A stretch of DNA of 64,000 nt from Caulobacter zeae (GCF_002858925.1 NZ_PJRS01000033.1:1-64000); one strand, 5' to 3'; positions 1 to 8,819 are shown, counted from the stretch's first letter. Made by a program: numbers and translations. The notes: generated from the letters alone by a model not told the origin.

Positions 1-1
1 C

Positions 2-202
2 CTCTCGCCGATGCCGGGCCTGGTCGTCTCCATGGACGTCGAGGTCGGCCGCCAGGTCCGCGAGGGCGAGGTCGTCTGCGTCCTCGAGGCCATGAAGATG
101 CAGAACATCCTGCGCGCCGAGCGCGACGCCGTCGTCAAGGCCGTCAACGCCAAGGCCGGAGATCCGGTGGCCGCCGACCAGGTGCTCGTGGAGTTCCAGT
201 GA
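2..202 (+). CDS. Biotin carboxyl carrier domain, C-terminal end of an acyl-CoA (probably propionyl-CoA) carboxylase alpha subunit; 5' end outside window
   Basis: The frame is open from the window edge to TGA at 200-202, so only about 66 residues are visible. They hold the biotin-attachment motif EAMKMQN; the lysine between the two methionines carries biotin, and 34 residues follow it to the C terminus, the usual layout when a biotinyl domain closes a carboxylase alpha subunit. The wording around the lysine (MKMQNILRAERD) is closest in my recollection to propionyl-CoA carboxylase alpha, which carboxylates propionyl-CoA with a beta subunit. A 3-methylcrotonyl-CoA or other acyl-CoA carboxylase cannot be excluded because the biotin carboxylase domain is not in the window. 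Confidence 0.85.
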   Translation, partial: LSPMPGLVVSMDVEVGRQVREGEVVCVLEAMKMQNILRAERDAVVKAVNAKAGDPVAADQVLVEFQ

Positions 203-303
203 GCCTTCCCGACCTCGCCATCCCCGGTCCACGGACAAAGGCGGCGCTTGCGCTGGCCGAACGCCGCCGCCGGGCCCAGACGACCATTCGCAAGGGAGTT
301 CAG

Positions 304-687
304 ATGCAAGCCGTCCACACCGCCCCATCGAAGACCAGCGCCGCCACGGCCGCCCCGCGTTTTTCGCTGCGCTCCTCCGAGCTGCCGATCGGCGTGGTGG
401 CCGAACAGCTGGGCCTCACCTTGCGGGCCATTCGTCACTACGAGGAGATGGGGCTGATCGCCTGCGGGCGCGGCCCCAAGAACGTCCGCACCCTGGGCCA
501 GTCGGCGCGGGCCCGGCTGGCGGCCATCGCCGATCTCAAGGCGCTGGGTCTGCCGATCTCGGAGATCGTCGACCTGCTGGGCCCGGACGGCGCCTGCCCT
601 GATCGGCTGAAGGCGCGGCTGCGGGCGCAGCTGGAGGCGCTGGACGCGCGGCGGAGCGCGATCGCGGGGTATCTGTCGGGGCTTTAG
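304..687 (+). CDS. MerR-family transcriptional regulator
   Basis: A 127-residue protein with an N-terminal winged-helix MerR domain: residues around IGVVAEQLGLTLRAIRHYEEMGLI are the canonical helix-turn-helix and wing start (quoted in part: AIRHYEEMGLI). A C-terminal coiled-coil segment follows. The ATG at 304 is preferred because AAGGGAG lies 5-10 bases upstream; an in-frame GTG at 199 overlaps the carboxylase stop codon (GTGA) and would add 35 low-complexity residues. It follows the carboxylase gene directly and may regulate branched-chain or propionate metabolism like LiuR-type MerR proteins, but that is inference from position. No effector-binding cysteines for metal are apparent. Confidence 0.85.
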   Translation: MQAVHTAPSKTSAATAAPRFSLRSSELPIGVVAEQLGLTLRAIRHYEEMGLIACGRGPKNVRTLGQSARARLAAIADLKALGLPISEIVDLLGPDGACPDRLKARLRAQLEALDARRSAIAGYLSGL

Positions 688-692
688 CCAAA

Positions 693-831
693 CTCCTCCC
701 CCTCTGGGGGAGGCGGCCGAAGGCCGGTGGGGGGACGTTTTCAGCGACCGAGGCGCCGAAAAGTCAGCAACCACTCCCCCCTCCGTCGGCTTCGCCGACA
801 CCTCCCCCACAGGGGGAGGATCTTCAATCTA
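693..831. repeat. Intergenic palindromic repeat, family A copy 1
   Basis: Two hairpin arms separated by about 50 bases: a left arm of CTCCCCC-N3-GGGGGAGG followed by the small palindrome GGCCGAAGGCC, and a right arm with GTCGGCTTCGCCGAC followed by CCTCCCCCACAGGGGGAGG. It fills the gap between two convergent genes (MerR and the VWA protein). The same design recurs near 3592, 23966, 24631 and 33058. Confidence 0.85.
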
Positions 832-2007
832 CCCCCGCACCAGTTCCCGCATCGCCTTGTCCAGCCCGTCGATGGTCAGGGGGAACATGCGGTCGTTCAT
901 CAGTTGCTTCATGACCCCGATCGACTGGGTGTAGTCCCAGTGGCGCTCGGGCGTGGGATTAAGCCAGACGCAGCTCTGGTAGATGTCGGTGACCCGGCTC
1001 ATCCAGATCGCGCCGGGCTCTTCGTTCCAGTGCTCGACGCTGCCGCCCGGATAGGTGATCTCGTAGGGGCTCATCGTGGCGTCGCCGACGAAGATCACCT
1101 TGTAGTCGGCCGGGAACTTGTGAAGCACATCCCAGGTGGGGACCTTCTCGGTGTGCCGGCGCTTGTTGTCCTTCCACACGCCTTCGTAGAGGCAGTTGTG
1201 GAAGTAGTAGAACTCCAGGTTCTTGAATTCGGTCTTGGCCGCCGAGAACAGCTCCTCGCAGAGCTTGATATGGCCGTCCATCGAGCCGCCGATGTCGAAG
1301 AAGATCAGCACCTTGATGGCGTTGCGGCGCTCGGGGCGCAGCTGGATGTCGAGATAGCCCTTCTCGGCCGTGCCGCGGATCGTGCCGTTCAGGTCCAGTT
1401 CCTCGGCCGCGCCCGTGCGGGCGAACTTGCGCAGGCGGCGCAGCGCCACCTTGATGTTGCGCGTGCCCAGTTCGACGCTGTCGTCGAGGTTCTTGTACTC
1501 GCGCTTGTCCCAGACCTTCACGGCCCGGCCGTGGCGACCCTTGTCCTGGCCGATGCGCACGCCTTCGGGGTTGTAGCCGTTGTTGCCGAAGGGACTGGTG
1601 CCGCCCGAGCCGATCCACTTGTTGCCGCCCTGGTGGCGCTCCTTCTGCTCGGCCAGGCGCTCGCGCAGGGTCTCCATCAGCTTCTCGAAGCCGCCCAGGG
1701 CCTCGATCTGGGCCTTCTCCTCGTCGGTGAGGAACTTCTCAGTCAGGGCTTTCAGCCACTCTTCCGGGATGTCGGCCGTGACCCCCTCGCCCACCGTCTC
1801 CAGCCCCTTGAAGACGTGGCCGAACACGCGGTCGAACTTGTCGAGATTCTTCTCGTCCTTCACCAGGCTGGCGCGCGACAGGAAGTAGAAGTCGTCGATC
1901 GAGCGATCGATCACGCCCTTGTCCAGCGCCTCCATCAAGAGGAGGTACTCGCGCAGGGACACCGGCACCTTGGCCTGGCGCAGCTCGGAGAAGAAACGAA
2001 GGAACAT
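829..2007 (-). CDS. VWA domain-containing CoxE-like protein
   Basis: About 392 residues. The C-terminal half is a von Willebrand A-like domain as in CoxE-type proteins; its metal-ion-dependent adhesion site reads FFDIGGSMDGH, where the usual DxSxS is DxGxS, so the first serine is replaced by glycine. The N-terminal half is charged and helical. CoxE proteins typically work with a MoxR AAA+ ATPase to mature metalloenzymes or remodel complexes; no MoxR gene is adjacent here. The ATG at 2007 (MFLRFFSEL) starts the conserved part; an ATG at 2094 in the same frame would add 29 residues of poor quality. It runs divergently from the MFS transporter. Confidence 0.82.
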   Translation of the reverse strand: MFLRFFSELRQAKVPVSLREYLLLMEALDKGVIDRSIDDFYFLSRASLVKDEKNLDKFDRVFGHVFKGLETVGEGVTADIPEEWLKALTEKFLTDEEKAQIEALGGFEKLMETLRERLAEQKERHQGGNKWIGSGGTSPFGNNGYNPEGVRIGQDKGRHGRAVKVWDKREYKNLDDSVELGTRNIKVALRRLRKFARTGAAEELDLNGTIRGTAEKGYLDIQLRPERRNAIKVLIFFDIGGSMDGHIKLCEELFSAAKTEFKNLEFYYFHNCLYEGVWKDNKRRHTEKVPTWDVLHKFPADYKVIFVGDATMSPYEITYPGGSVEHWNEEPGAIWMSRVTDIYQSCVWLNPTPERHWDYTQSIGVMKQLMNDRMFPLTIDGLDKAMRELVRG

Positions 2008-2135
2008 TGCAGGGATCTCGAACGTCTGTTTGGCAAGATGAAGCCTTCCGCCCTCCGACGCAACGGCGGCCGCTCCCGCGCTCGTGAACGGCATGTGGTT
2101 GAAGCCTGGCCAGGAGGGGCGTAACCCCCTCGTCC

Positions 2136-3587
2136 GTGTCCGACCTTGCTTCAGATCCCCGCCAGCCGCCCCTCTCCGAAACCGAGACGGGAGAGGCGCC
2201 GATCTCGCCCTGGACTACCCGCCTCGTCTCGCTGGCCGTCGCCAGCGCGCTCCTGATGGAGTTCATCGACTCCACGGCCCTGTCGACCGCCCTGCCGCGC
2301 CTCGCCCAGGCCTTCTCGGCCGACCCCATCCACCTGAAGCTGGCCCTGACCTCCTACATCCTGGCCCTGGCGGTCTTCACCCCGGCCAGCGGCTGGGCGG
2401 CCCAGCGCTATGGCGCGCGGCGAGTGTTCCTGATCGCCATGCTGGTCTTCCTGGCCGGCTCGGCGCTGTGCGGCCTGTCGCAGAACCTCGGCCAGCTGGT
2501 CGCCGCCCGCATCGTGCAAGGCATAGGCGGGGCGATGATGACGCCGGTGGCGCGGTTGATCGTCGTGGGCTCGACGCCCAAGGACAAGCTGATCAGCGCC
2601 ATGGGCTGGTTCACCATGCCGGCCATGGTCGGACCGCTGATCGGCCCGCCGATCGCCGGCTTCGTACTGTCGGTGGCCGACTGGCCGTGGATCTTCTACC
2701 TGAACCTGCCGATCGGCGTGATCGGGGCGATCGCCGTGCGCCGCTTCGTGCCCAAGGGCGCGCCAGACCCTGAGGCCGGGCGCTTCGACACACAGGGCTT
2801 CGTGATGAGCGCCATCGCCCTGTCGGGCCTGATCGGCCTGGCCGAGACAGCGGGCCTTTCCCTGCTGCCGCCGCTGGTGCAGGCGCTGCTGCTGGCCGTG
2901 TCGCTGGGCGCGGGCTGGCTGTACCTGAAGCACTGCCGAGCCCAGGCCAAGCCGATCCTGGACCTGACCTTGCTGCGCTATCCGACCTTCCGGGCCAGCC
3001 TGGTAGGCGGAACCTTCGTTCGCTTAGGCATCGGCGCCAGCCCGTTCCTGATGCCGTTGCTGCTGCAGGTCGCCTTGGGCTGGAGCCCGCTGAAGGCCAG
3101 CGGCGTGACCATCGCCACGGGCCTGGGCGTGCTGGTCGCCCGCCCCTTCGCAGGCGCCCTGCTCAAGCGCTACGGCTTCCGCACGGCGCTGGCGGTGTTC
3201 GTGGCCGCAACCGCCCTGATGACCGCCGTGCCGGGCTTCTTTACGGCCTCCACGCCGATGTGGCTGATGATCGCCCTGCTGCTGGTCGGCGGCTTTGCAC
3301 GGTCGAGCCAGTTCATCGCCGCCAACACCATTGCCTATGCCGACGTGCCCCAGCCGCGCGTGGCGGCCGCCTCGACCCTGGCGGCGGTCAGCCAGCAGGT
3401 GGGCTTGGCCCTGGGGGTCAGCTTCGGCGGCCTGATGCTGCACCTGACGCGCGGCGCGGGCGACCACGCCCTGACGCCGCAGAGCTTCGTCTGGCCGTTC
3501 GTGGCCATCGGCGTGGTCACGCTGCTGGCCCTGCCGGTCTACCTGCGGCTCGACAAGGACGCGGGGGCCAGTTTGAGCGGAAGATAG
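2136..3587 (+). CDS. MFS transporter, DHA2 (EmrB/QacA-like) drug exporter
   Basis: A 483-residue very hydrophobic protein with a pattern compatible with 14 transmembrane helices, the DHA2 size class. The segment LMEFIDSTALSTALPRLA is a DHA2 helix-1 signature (usual form D-x-T-x-V-N-x-A-L-P), and GWAAQRYGARRVFL is the helix 2-3 loop motif A. Such proteins use the proton gradient to export hydrophobic drugs across the inner membrane. The GTG start at 2136 has an AGGAGGGG ribosome site at 2112-2119, a little far upstream. The gene is single, divergent from the VWA gene and convergent with the dehydrogenase. Substrate cannot be told. Confidence 0.88.
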   Translation: MSDLASDPRQPPLSETETGEAPISPWTTRLVSLAVASALLMEFIDSTALSTALPRLAQAFSADPIHLKLALTSYILALAVFTPASGWAAQRYGARRVFLIAMLVFLAGSALCGLSQNLGQLVAARIVQGIGGAMMTPVARLIVVGSTPKDKLISAMGWFTMPAMVGPLIGPPIAGFVLSVADWPWIFYLNLPIGVIGAIAVRRFVPKGAPDPEAGRFDTQGFVMSAIALSGLIGLAETAGLSLLPPLVQALLLAVSLGAGWLYLKHCRAQAKPILDLTLLRYPTFRASLVGGTFVRLGIGASPFLMPLLLQVALGWSPLKASGVTIATGLGVLVARPFAGALLKRYGFRTALAVFVAATALMTAVPGFFTASTPMWLMIALLLVGGFARSSQFIAANTIAYADVPQPRVAAASTLAAVSQQVGLALGVSFGGLMLHLTRGAGDHALTPQSFVWPFVAIGVVTLLALPVYLRLDKDAGASLSGR

Positions 3588-3591
3588 AGAA

Positions 3592-3720
3592 CCTCCCCCG
3601 TGGGGGAGGCGGCCGAAGGCCGGTGGAGGGCCATTCTCAGCTGCTGCCGTGTTGGCTGACGCAGCAACAACTCCCCCCACCGATCGCTTCGCGATCACCT
3701 CCCCCACAGGGGGAGGTTCC
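3592..3720. repeat. Intergenic palindromic repeat, family A copy 2
   Basis: Same architecture as the copy at 693-831: CCTCCCCC-GTG-GGGGAGG plus GGCCGAAGGCC on the left, and ATCGCTTCGCGAT followed by CCTCCCCCACAGGGGGAGG on the right. The small inner palindrome of the right arm differs in sequence (GATCGCTTCGCGATC rather than GTCGGCTTCGCCGAC) but keeps complementarity, which suggests the RNA or DNA hairpin is what matters. It sits between convergent genes. Confidence 0.85.
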
Positions 3721-3727
3721 GTGACGA

Positions 3728-4789
3728 TCAGGAACGCGCCGCCGCGATCCGGGCCCGGGCGATCTCGTCGGCGACCAGGTTGGCCGGGCGCTTTTCGGCC
3801 AGCGACTGGTCGAGCACCTCGCCCAGGGTCAGGGCCAGGCGGTCGAGCTTGGTCGCCACCCACTCCGGATCAAAGCTGCCGCCCGCTTCCAGGGCGCGGA
3901 TCTCGGCGGCTACGTTGATGATGCCGCCGCCGTTGATGACGTAGTCCGGGGCGTAGAGGATGCCGCGATCGAACACGGTCTGGCCGATCATGGCGTCGGC
4001 CAGTTGGTTGTTGGCGCCGCCGGCGATGACCTTGACCTTCAGGCGCGGCAGGGTCGCAGCCGAGATCGCGCCGCCCAGGGCGCAGGGGGCAAAGACATCG
4101 GCTTCGACGTCGAAGATGGCGTCGGTCGGTACGATCTGCGCGCCCGTCTTGGCGGCCACTTCGTTCAGGGCCACCTGGTTGACGTCGGCGATGATCAGCT
4201 GGGCGCCGGCGGCGTGAAGCTTTTCTGCCAGATAGGCGCCGACATGGCCGACGCCCTGGATGGCGACCTTCACGCCCGTCAGGTCGCGGCCCAGGGCGCG
4301 CTCGACGCACAGGCGCACGCCGCGGAACACGCCCTCGGCGGTGACCGGCGAGGGATCGCCCGAGGCGGCCGCGTGGCCTTCCAGGCCGGCGACGTATCGG
4401 GTGGTCTTGCGGGTGCTTTCCAGGTCGGCCGGCGAGACGCCGACGTCCTCGGCCGTCCAGTACGAACCGCCCAGGCTGTCGACCGCGCGGCCGAAGGCCT
4501 CGAACAGTTCCGGCGTCTTTTGCCGGCGGCTGTCGCCGATAATCACGGCCTTGCCGCCGCCGAAGTCGAGGTCGGCCATGGCGTTCTTGTACGACATGCC
4601 GCGCGACAGGCGCAGGGCGTCGGTCAGGGCCGCCTCGCTGCTGGCGTAGTCCCACATGCGGCAGCCGCCGGCGGCCGGGCCGCGGGCGGTGGAGTGGATG
4701 GCGATGATCGACTTGAGGCCCGTCTTTTCGTCGTAGAACGAGTGGACGCCTTCATGCCCTTCGAAATCGGGCAGATCGAACAAGGTCAT
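3728..4789 (-). CDS. Leu/Glu/Phe/Val dehydrogenase family protein (leucine/phenylalanine dehydrogenase-like)
   Basis: 353 residues. Oxidative deamination of branched-chain or aromatic amino acids with NAD+ is the family reaction. The N-terminal substrate domain shows GGCRMW, GMSYKNA (substrate-binding and catalytic lysine region) and DFGGGKAVI; the C-terminal Rossmann domain shows IQGVGHVGAYLAEKL ending in an acidic strand (IIAD), consistent with NAD. Length matches leucine and phenylalanine dehydrogenases (about 350-370) rather than glutamate dehydrogenase. The ATG at 4789 begins the conserved region (MTLFDLPDF). It is monocistronic. Substrate preference cannot be assigned from sequence alone. 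Confidence 0.85.
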   Translation of the reverse strand: MTLFDLPDFEGHEGVHSFYDEKTGLKSIIAIHSTARGPAAGGCRMWDYASSEAALTDALRLSRGMSYKNAMADLDFGGGKAVIIGDSRRQKTPELFEAFGRAVDSLGGSYWTAEDVGVSPADLESTRKTTRYVAGLEGHAAASGDPSPVTAEGVFRGVRLCVERALGRDLTGVKVAIQGVGHVGAYLAEKLHAAGAQLIIADVNQVALNEVAAKTGAQIVPTDAIFDVEADVFAPCALGGAISAATLPRLKVKVIAGGANNQLADAMIGQTVFDRGILYAPDYVINGGGIINVAAEIRALEAGGSFDPEWVATKLDRLALTLGEVLDQSLAEKRPANLVADEIARARIAAARS

Positions 4790-4932
4790 TGCCGTGGGCC
4801 TCGCCTCAGCCTGGAAAACAGTGCGCCGGGGTGTACGCCGCCCCGAGCGCCGCCGCAAGGATCACTTTATCGGCCTTTTGTCACATCAGCCGATGATCGT
4901 TCATATCGCACTGCAATATACCAGACGTTCGA

Positions 4933-5967
4933 CTAGCGTCCGGCCGGAACACCCTGAACTTTGACGACATTCGGCGCGGTCGGCGCACCCGGGATCGGCG
5001 GCGCGCCCGACGGCAGGTCGGCCTGCGGGTCCTTCAGGAACGCGGCCGCGTCGCGCCAGACGACTTCAGCCTGCTTGTCGACCAGCAGCAGGTGGTAGCC
5101 GTTGGCGTAGAAGGCCGAACGATCGTCGGGCTTCAGGCGGCGGGCGGCCTGCTTCGTCGGCTCCTCGGGGATGATCTCGTCACGCGCGCCGTAGAAGTAG
5201 GCGACCGGGACCCGCACCTTGCCCAGCGACGCCCAGGCCCGCTCCATCAGGCCGACAAGGCCATAGAGGGTGTCAGACCGCGCGCCCCAGATCATCAGCG
5301 GGTCGCGGCCCATGCGCCGCAGCTCTTCCATGTTGTCGGTCGGCAGCACCTTCTGCACCAGCCATTCGGGCGGCTTGACCACCCAGCTGCGGGCGGTGTG
5401 GGCGCTGATCCACAGGCTGGTCTTGTAGGGCAGAGGCTGGGCCGACCAGCCCCAGACGGCCGGGGCGAAAAGGAGGAGACTGTCGGCGGCCGGCGGATTG
5501 TCGGTGGCCATGGCGGCGATGGCGAGACCACCGCCCATGCTGACTCCGGCCAGCGAGACCTTGGCCCCGGGATGCGCCTCGCGCGCCAGCGAAACCAGGG
5601 TGCGGACGTCCTCGATCATCAGGTCGGTCGAAGCCCAGACGCCACGACGCGGCGAGCGGCCAAAGCCGCGCAGGTCCAGCGCATAGGTGGCGATGCCCTG
5701 CCCCGCCCACCAGTCGGCGGCCAGATGATAGGCGTTGGAGTAGTCGTTCATGCCGTGCAGGCCGACCACCACATGGGTGACCTGCCCGTCCTGCGGCAGC
5801 CAGCGCTTGAGGCCCAGCTTGGCGCCGTCGAAGGCGACCATCCAGTCGTCCTGCAGCCGCGCGCCGCGCAGGCCGAGCGGCGCGAGGGCGGGGCGCTGGG
5901 TGATGGGGGCGCAGGCGGCGGCGAGGCCCGAAGCCCCGACGGTGAGGAGGAGGCTCCGGCGGTTCAT
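4933..5967 (-). CDS. Alpha/beta hydrolase lipoprotein (monoacylglycerol-lipase-like)
   Basis: 344 residues. The N terminus has a twin-arginine-like MNRRSLLLTVG start and a lipobox LAAAC, so the product is probably a lipid-anchored envelope protein. The hydrolase fold has nucleophile elbow GVSMGG, acid in YGARDEIIP and histidine in GYHLLL, the order expected of the Ser-Asp-His triad; the Serine_hydrolase/lysophospholipase (Hydrolase_4) group is the best match. A proline-rich tail of about 25 residues follows. The start overlaps the stop of the upstream glycosylase gene by four bases (ATGA), so the two are translationally coupled. Substrate unknown. Confidence 0.85.
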   Translation of the reverse strand: MNRRSLLLTVGASGLAAACAPITQRPALAPLGLRGARLQDDWMVAFDGAKLGLKRWLPQDGQVTHVVVGLHGMNDYSNAYHLAADWWAGQGIATYALDLRGFGRSPRRGVWASTDLMIEDVRTLVSLAREAHPGAKVSLAGVSMGGGLAIAAMATDNPPAADSLLLFAPAVWGWSAQPLPYKTSLWISAHTARSWVVKPPEWLVQKVLPTDNMEELRRMGRDPLMIWGARSDTLYGLVGLMERAWASLGKVRVPVAYFYGARDEIIPEEPTKQAARRLKPDDRSAFYANGYHLLLVDKQAEVVWRDAAAFLKDPQADLPSGAPPIPGAPTAPNVVKVQGVPAGR

Positions 5968-6548
5968 GTCCCCAGAATGCCCGCGACACGGCGGCGAAGA
6001 TAGGGCGTGACCTCGTCCTCGAACCATGGATTGCGCTTGAGCCAGGCGGTGTTGCGCCACGAGGGGTGCGGCAGGGGCAGAACGCCTTGGGCGGCGTATT
6101 CGCTCCAGGCGGCCACGGTCTCGGTCATGGAGGGCTTCATCGCATCGCCCAGCGCCCAGGCCTGGGCGTAGCCGCCGACTAGCAGCGTCAGCTCGACATT
6201 CGGCAGTTGGTCCAAAAGATCCTTGCGCCACAAGGCGGCGCAGCGGGGCGGAGGTGGATAGTCTCCGCCCTTGGGATTGGTCCCCGGAAAGCAGAAGGCC
6301 ATGGCCGCCACGCCGATCTCGGGCCGGTCGTAGAAGGTGTCGCGATCGACGCCCATCCACTGGCGCAGGCGGTTGCCCGAGGGATCGTTGAACGGCAGGC
6401 CGGTCTCGTGCACCAGCCGTCCCGGCGCCTGGCCGCAGATCAAGAGGCGCGTCCCCTCGCCCACCCGCACCACCGGACGCGGCTCGGGGATCTCGCCGAC
6501 ACAGGCCCGGCAGGCGCGGATCTCGGAAAGCAGGGCGTCGAGCGACAT
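5964..6548 (-). CDS. Uracil-DNA glycosylase superfamily protein (iron-sulfur type)
   Basis: 194 residues. It contains the superfamily motif 1 GQAPGRLVHETGLPFND and motif 2 PLPHPSWRN, used to bind the flipped base and the phosphate backbone. Four cysteines (CRAC near the N terminus, and a pair 17 residues apart in the middle) are arranged like the [4Fe-4S] ligands of family 4/5 enzymes. The role is presumably removal of uracil or other deaminated bases from DNA; whether it is catalytically active is not shown. It is first in a two-gene unit with the alpha/beta hydrolase. Confidence 0.82.
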   Translation of the reverse strand: MSLDALLSEIRACRACVGEIPEPRPVVRVGEGTRLLICGQAPGRLVHETGLPFNDPSGNRLRQWMGVDRDTFYDRPEIGVAAMAFCFPGTNPKGGDYPPPPRCAALWRKDLLDQLPNVELTLLVGGYAQAWALGDAMKPSMTETVAAWSEYAAQGVLPLPHPSWRNTAWLKRNPWFEDEVTPYLRRRVAGILGT

Positions 6549-6587
6549 GGCCGGCAGTTAAGACGCCGCCGGCCGCGCGCCAAGGGG

Positions 6588-7697
6588 TCAGGTCGCAGCG
6601 ACCTCGACGAGGACCGACACCGGGACGAACTCGGCCGTGTGCTGCACGGCCAGGCCCATGTCGACCCGCAGCTTGCCTTGCCCCATGTAGGGCCCGTTGT
6701 TGCTCATGTCGCAGACGACATAGAACGACTCCGCAGCCTTGGCGCCGATCAGGCCGCCGGCCTTCCAGATGTCGGTCAGGAAAGCCGACACCTGCGCCTG
6801 CACCGTCACGAACAGCGCCGGCGACGGGGCTTCGATCGCCGCCCAGGCGAGGCCTGCCTCGACGCTGTCCTCGATATGATCGACCAGTCGCCGCGCGGGC
6901 ACGTAGCGGAACGTGTCGCTGCCCCACGAGAGGGTCCGCACGCCCCAGATGACGGCGTCATGGCCCGGGAAGCTTCGGAGCGCATTGAGCCCTCGCGCCG
7001 ACAGCGCCGCGTTGTCGCCGTCGGTCAGGAAGCGCTGCGGAACGCCGCTGGCGAAGTCGGCGCGGATGCCGGCCGGCGCGGTCCAGACGCCGTCCTTGCG
7101 GTCGGTGCGCGCCCAGATGCCGGCGACAGCTCCGCCGGAGGGACGCGGGCCGCCCTCGTCGAGCAGGCGCGAGACATAGCAGGCCGTGCGCGACTGCTGC
7201 GGTTCGGAGAAGTAGCCGAGCGCGTCGACCGTCATCTCGTCGATCTTGGCGGTCGCCCAGACGGCCGGGGCCTCGAGGATCATCATCGCTTCGCGCTCGA
7301 GCACGAAGGCCGCGGCGGTCTCGCGGGCGAAGACCGGGACATCGCCCTCGATCTGGTCGGGCGACAGGTAGAGGATGTTGAACGGCGTCTTCTTCAGTAC
7401 GGCCAGGGCGCTGTCCAGGGCGGCCTGGGTGGTGGCGTCCCCTGGCAGGCGAACGATCACCGCGGCCTCGCCGCCGTTCGCGAAGAAGTCGGCCACGGCC
7501 AGGGTCAGGGGATAGGCCCGATCAGCCGGGCCATAGGCGGCTTCGAAGGCCGCCTGGCGATCGACGGGCGCGGCGACGCCCGCCGGACCATGGCCGGTCC
7601 GACCGACGAAGGCCGTCACCGCCGTGGGCAGGCCCAAGATCGGCTGCACCGGGGCGATCTCCTGGACGTACACGCCCGGGGTCTTCAGTTGCGACAT
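6588..7697 (-). CDS. Phage tail sheath-like protein, orphan
   Basis: 369 residues, beginning with TPGVYVQEI, the hallmark start of contractile tail sheath subunits, followed by LPTAVTAFVGRT. The C-terminal part (GLIGAKAAESFYVVCD, then a long amphipathic strand region) matches the sheath C-terminal domain. Sheath proteins polymerise around a tail tube and contract to drive injection. No tube, baseplate, spike, terminase or AAA+ ATPase gene is next to it, which is odd for a phage or injection system. GGAGTA lies 6 bases before the ATG at 7697. GC content and codon use look like the neighbours. It may be a domesticated remnant or serve a distant locus. Confidence 0.8.
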   Translation of the reverse strand: MSQLKTPGVYVQEIAPVQPILGLPTAVTAFVGRTGHGPAGVAAPVDRQAAFEAAYGPADRAYPLTLAVADFFANGGEAAVIVRLPGDATTQAALDSALAVLKKTPFNILYLSPDQIEGDVPVFARETAAAFVLEREAMMILEAPAVWATAKIDEMTVDALGYFSEPQQSRTACYVSRLLDEGGPRPSGGAVAGIWARTDRKDGVWTAPAGIRADFASGVPQRFLTDGDNAALSARGLNALRSFPGHDAVIWGVRTLSWGSDTFRYVPARRLVDHIEDSVEAGLAWAAIEAPSPALFVTVQAQVSAFLTDIWKAGGLIGAKAAESFYVVCDMSNNGPYMGQGKLRVDMGLAVQHTAEFVPVSVLVEVAAT

Positions 7698-7757
7698 CGA
7701 AGCTACTCCATACTCGACGTCGCAACCTCCGATAGCCAAGCCGGACTTGGCAAGGCT

Positions 7758-8414
7758 TCAGGCGGCCTCGGGCGGCGCAAAGGCCGCCAGCAACGCTTCC
7801 TCGCCGGCGATCAGGGCGGCATAGGCCGGCCGGGCCAGGATGGCGTCGGTAAAGGTCTTGGTGCGCGGCCAGCGCGACAGGTCGAGCTTGAGGTGGCGCA
7901 GGTTGGCGAACGGGCTGGCCACGGCGATGTCGGCCAGGGTCAGGCGGTCCTCGAGCAGGAAGCCGCCGGCGTCCGGCACGATGCGCTCCAGATAGTCGAG
8001 GGCCGGCGGCAGGTCCTCGGCCTCGGCCTTGGCGGCCACGGCCTCGTCGCCGGGCCGGCGCATGAAGCGCGGCGCGACGATGCGGTTGAAGAAGATCTTG
8101 CCGCCCGCCGCCACCAGGATGGTGTCGGCATATTCCTCGTACCAGACCGCCCGGGCGCGGGCGCGCGGCTCCGCCGGGATCAGGTTCGGCTCAGGATGCA
8201 GGGCTTCCAGATAGGTGATGATCGCCGTGGAGTCCGAGATGCGGAAATCGCCGTCCTGGAAGCCCGGGATCTTCCGGAACGGACTGCACTCGGCGAATTC
8301 GGGGTCGAGGGCTCCGGGCGGCGACACCCGGTTCTCCAGCTTCAGCCCCTTCTCGGCGCCGAAGGCCAGGGTCTTGCGCACATAGGGCGACAGGGACGAA
8401 CCGAAGACGATCAT
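7758..8414 (-). CDS. Glutathione S-transferase family protein
   Basis: 218 residues with an N-terminal thioredoxin-like domain (SSLSPYVRKTLAFGAEKG; the serine/tyrosine region is where glutathione is activated; IPGFQDGDFRISDSTAI holds the cis-proline and the glutathione-binding DS) and a helical C-terminal domain with the capping-box-like LTLADIAVASPF. It conjugates or reduces substrates with glutathione in the cytoplasm. It lacks the SSCSWRVR motif of maleylacetoacetate isomerase, so it is not the missing enzyme of the tyrosine pathway found further on. GGGGAGG precedes the ATG at 8414. Confidence 0.88.
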   Translation of the reverse strand: MIVFGSSLSPYVRKTLAFGAEKGLKLENRVSPPGALDPEFAECSPFRKIPGFQDGDFRISDSTAIITYLEALHPEPNLIPAEPRARARAVWYEEYADTILVAAGGKIFFNRIVAPRFMRRPGDEAVAAKAEAEDLPPALDYLERIVPDAGGFLLEDRLTLADIAVASPFANLRHLKLDLSRWPRTKTFTDAILARPAYAALIAGEEALLAAFAPPEAA

Positions 8415-8504
8415 GAGCGAACCTCCCCTGACATATTTGGGAGGCTCATAGTTCACCGAACAGGTTTCTTTTCAAGACCCACCTTTCGACGGGTCTTGAT
8501 GCGA

Positions 8505-8819
8505 TCAATCCTCGGCGGCGTCGGCCACGTCGTCAGCCCCATCTTCCACGTCGTCCGGGAAGCTGGTCGGATCGCCTTCCATCGGCAGGCGCAGGCGATA
8601 GACGCCCCGGAACTTCTCGGGATTGGCCGGCTTGTTGTGGCGCAGGATGACGATCTTGCCTTCCTTGGCCAATTCGACGGCGTCGGTGCGGATATGGCCC
8701 AGCAGGCGCTGCCAGCGCTCGGGCTGGATCGCCTTGGCCACCGACATCGGGTCGATGGACTTGCCGGCGGGCAGGCCGGCCAGTTGCGAGAGGATGGTGT
8801 CTTGGATCGGGGTGGTCAT
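8505..8819 (-). CDS. DUF3253 domain-containing protein
   Basis: 104 residues. The pattern of a conserved helix (SVAKAIQPERWQRLL), a basic beta hairpin (IVILRHNKPANPEKFRGVYRLRL) and an acidic tail is that of DUF3253, a small winged-helix-like family of unknown function. The C-terminal 20 residues are almost all Asp, Glu, Ala and Val. The start ATG at 8819 has no strong ribosome site. It is transcribed divergently from the thioesterase gene. I can offer no function. Confidence 0.75.
   Translation of the reverse strand: MTTPIQDTILSQLAGLPAGKSIDPMSVAKAIQPERWQRLLGHIRTDAVELAKEGKIVILRHNKPANPEKFRGVYRLRLPMEGDPTSFPDDVEDGADDVADAAED

Noticed and set aside
7758-8414. GST considered as the missing maleylacetoacetate isomerase
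   Set aside because: It lacks the zeta-class SSCSWRVR motif and is 10 kb from the tyrosine operon.
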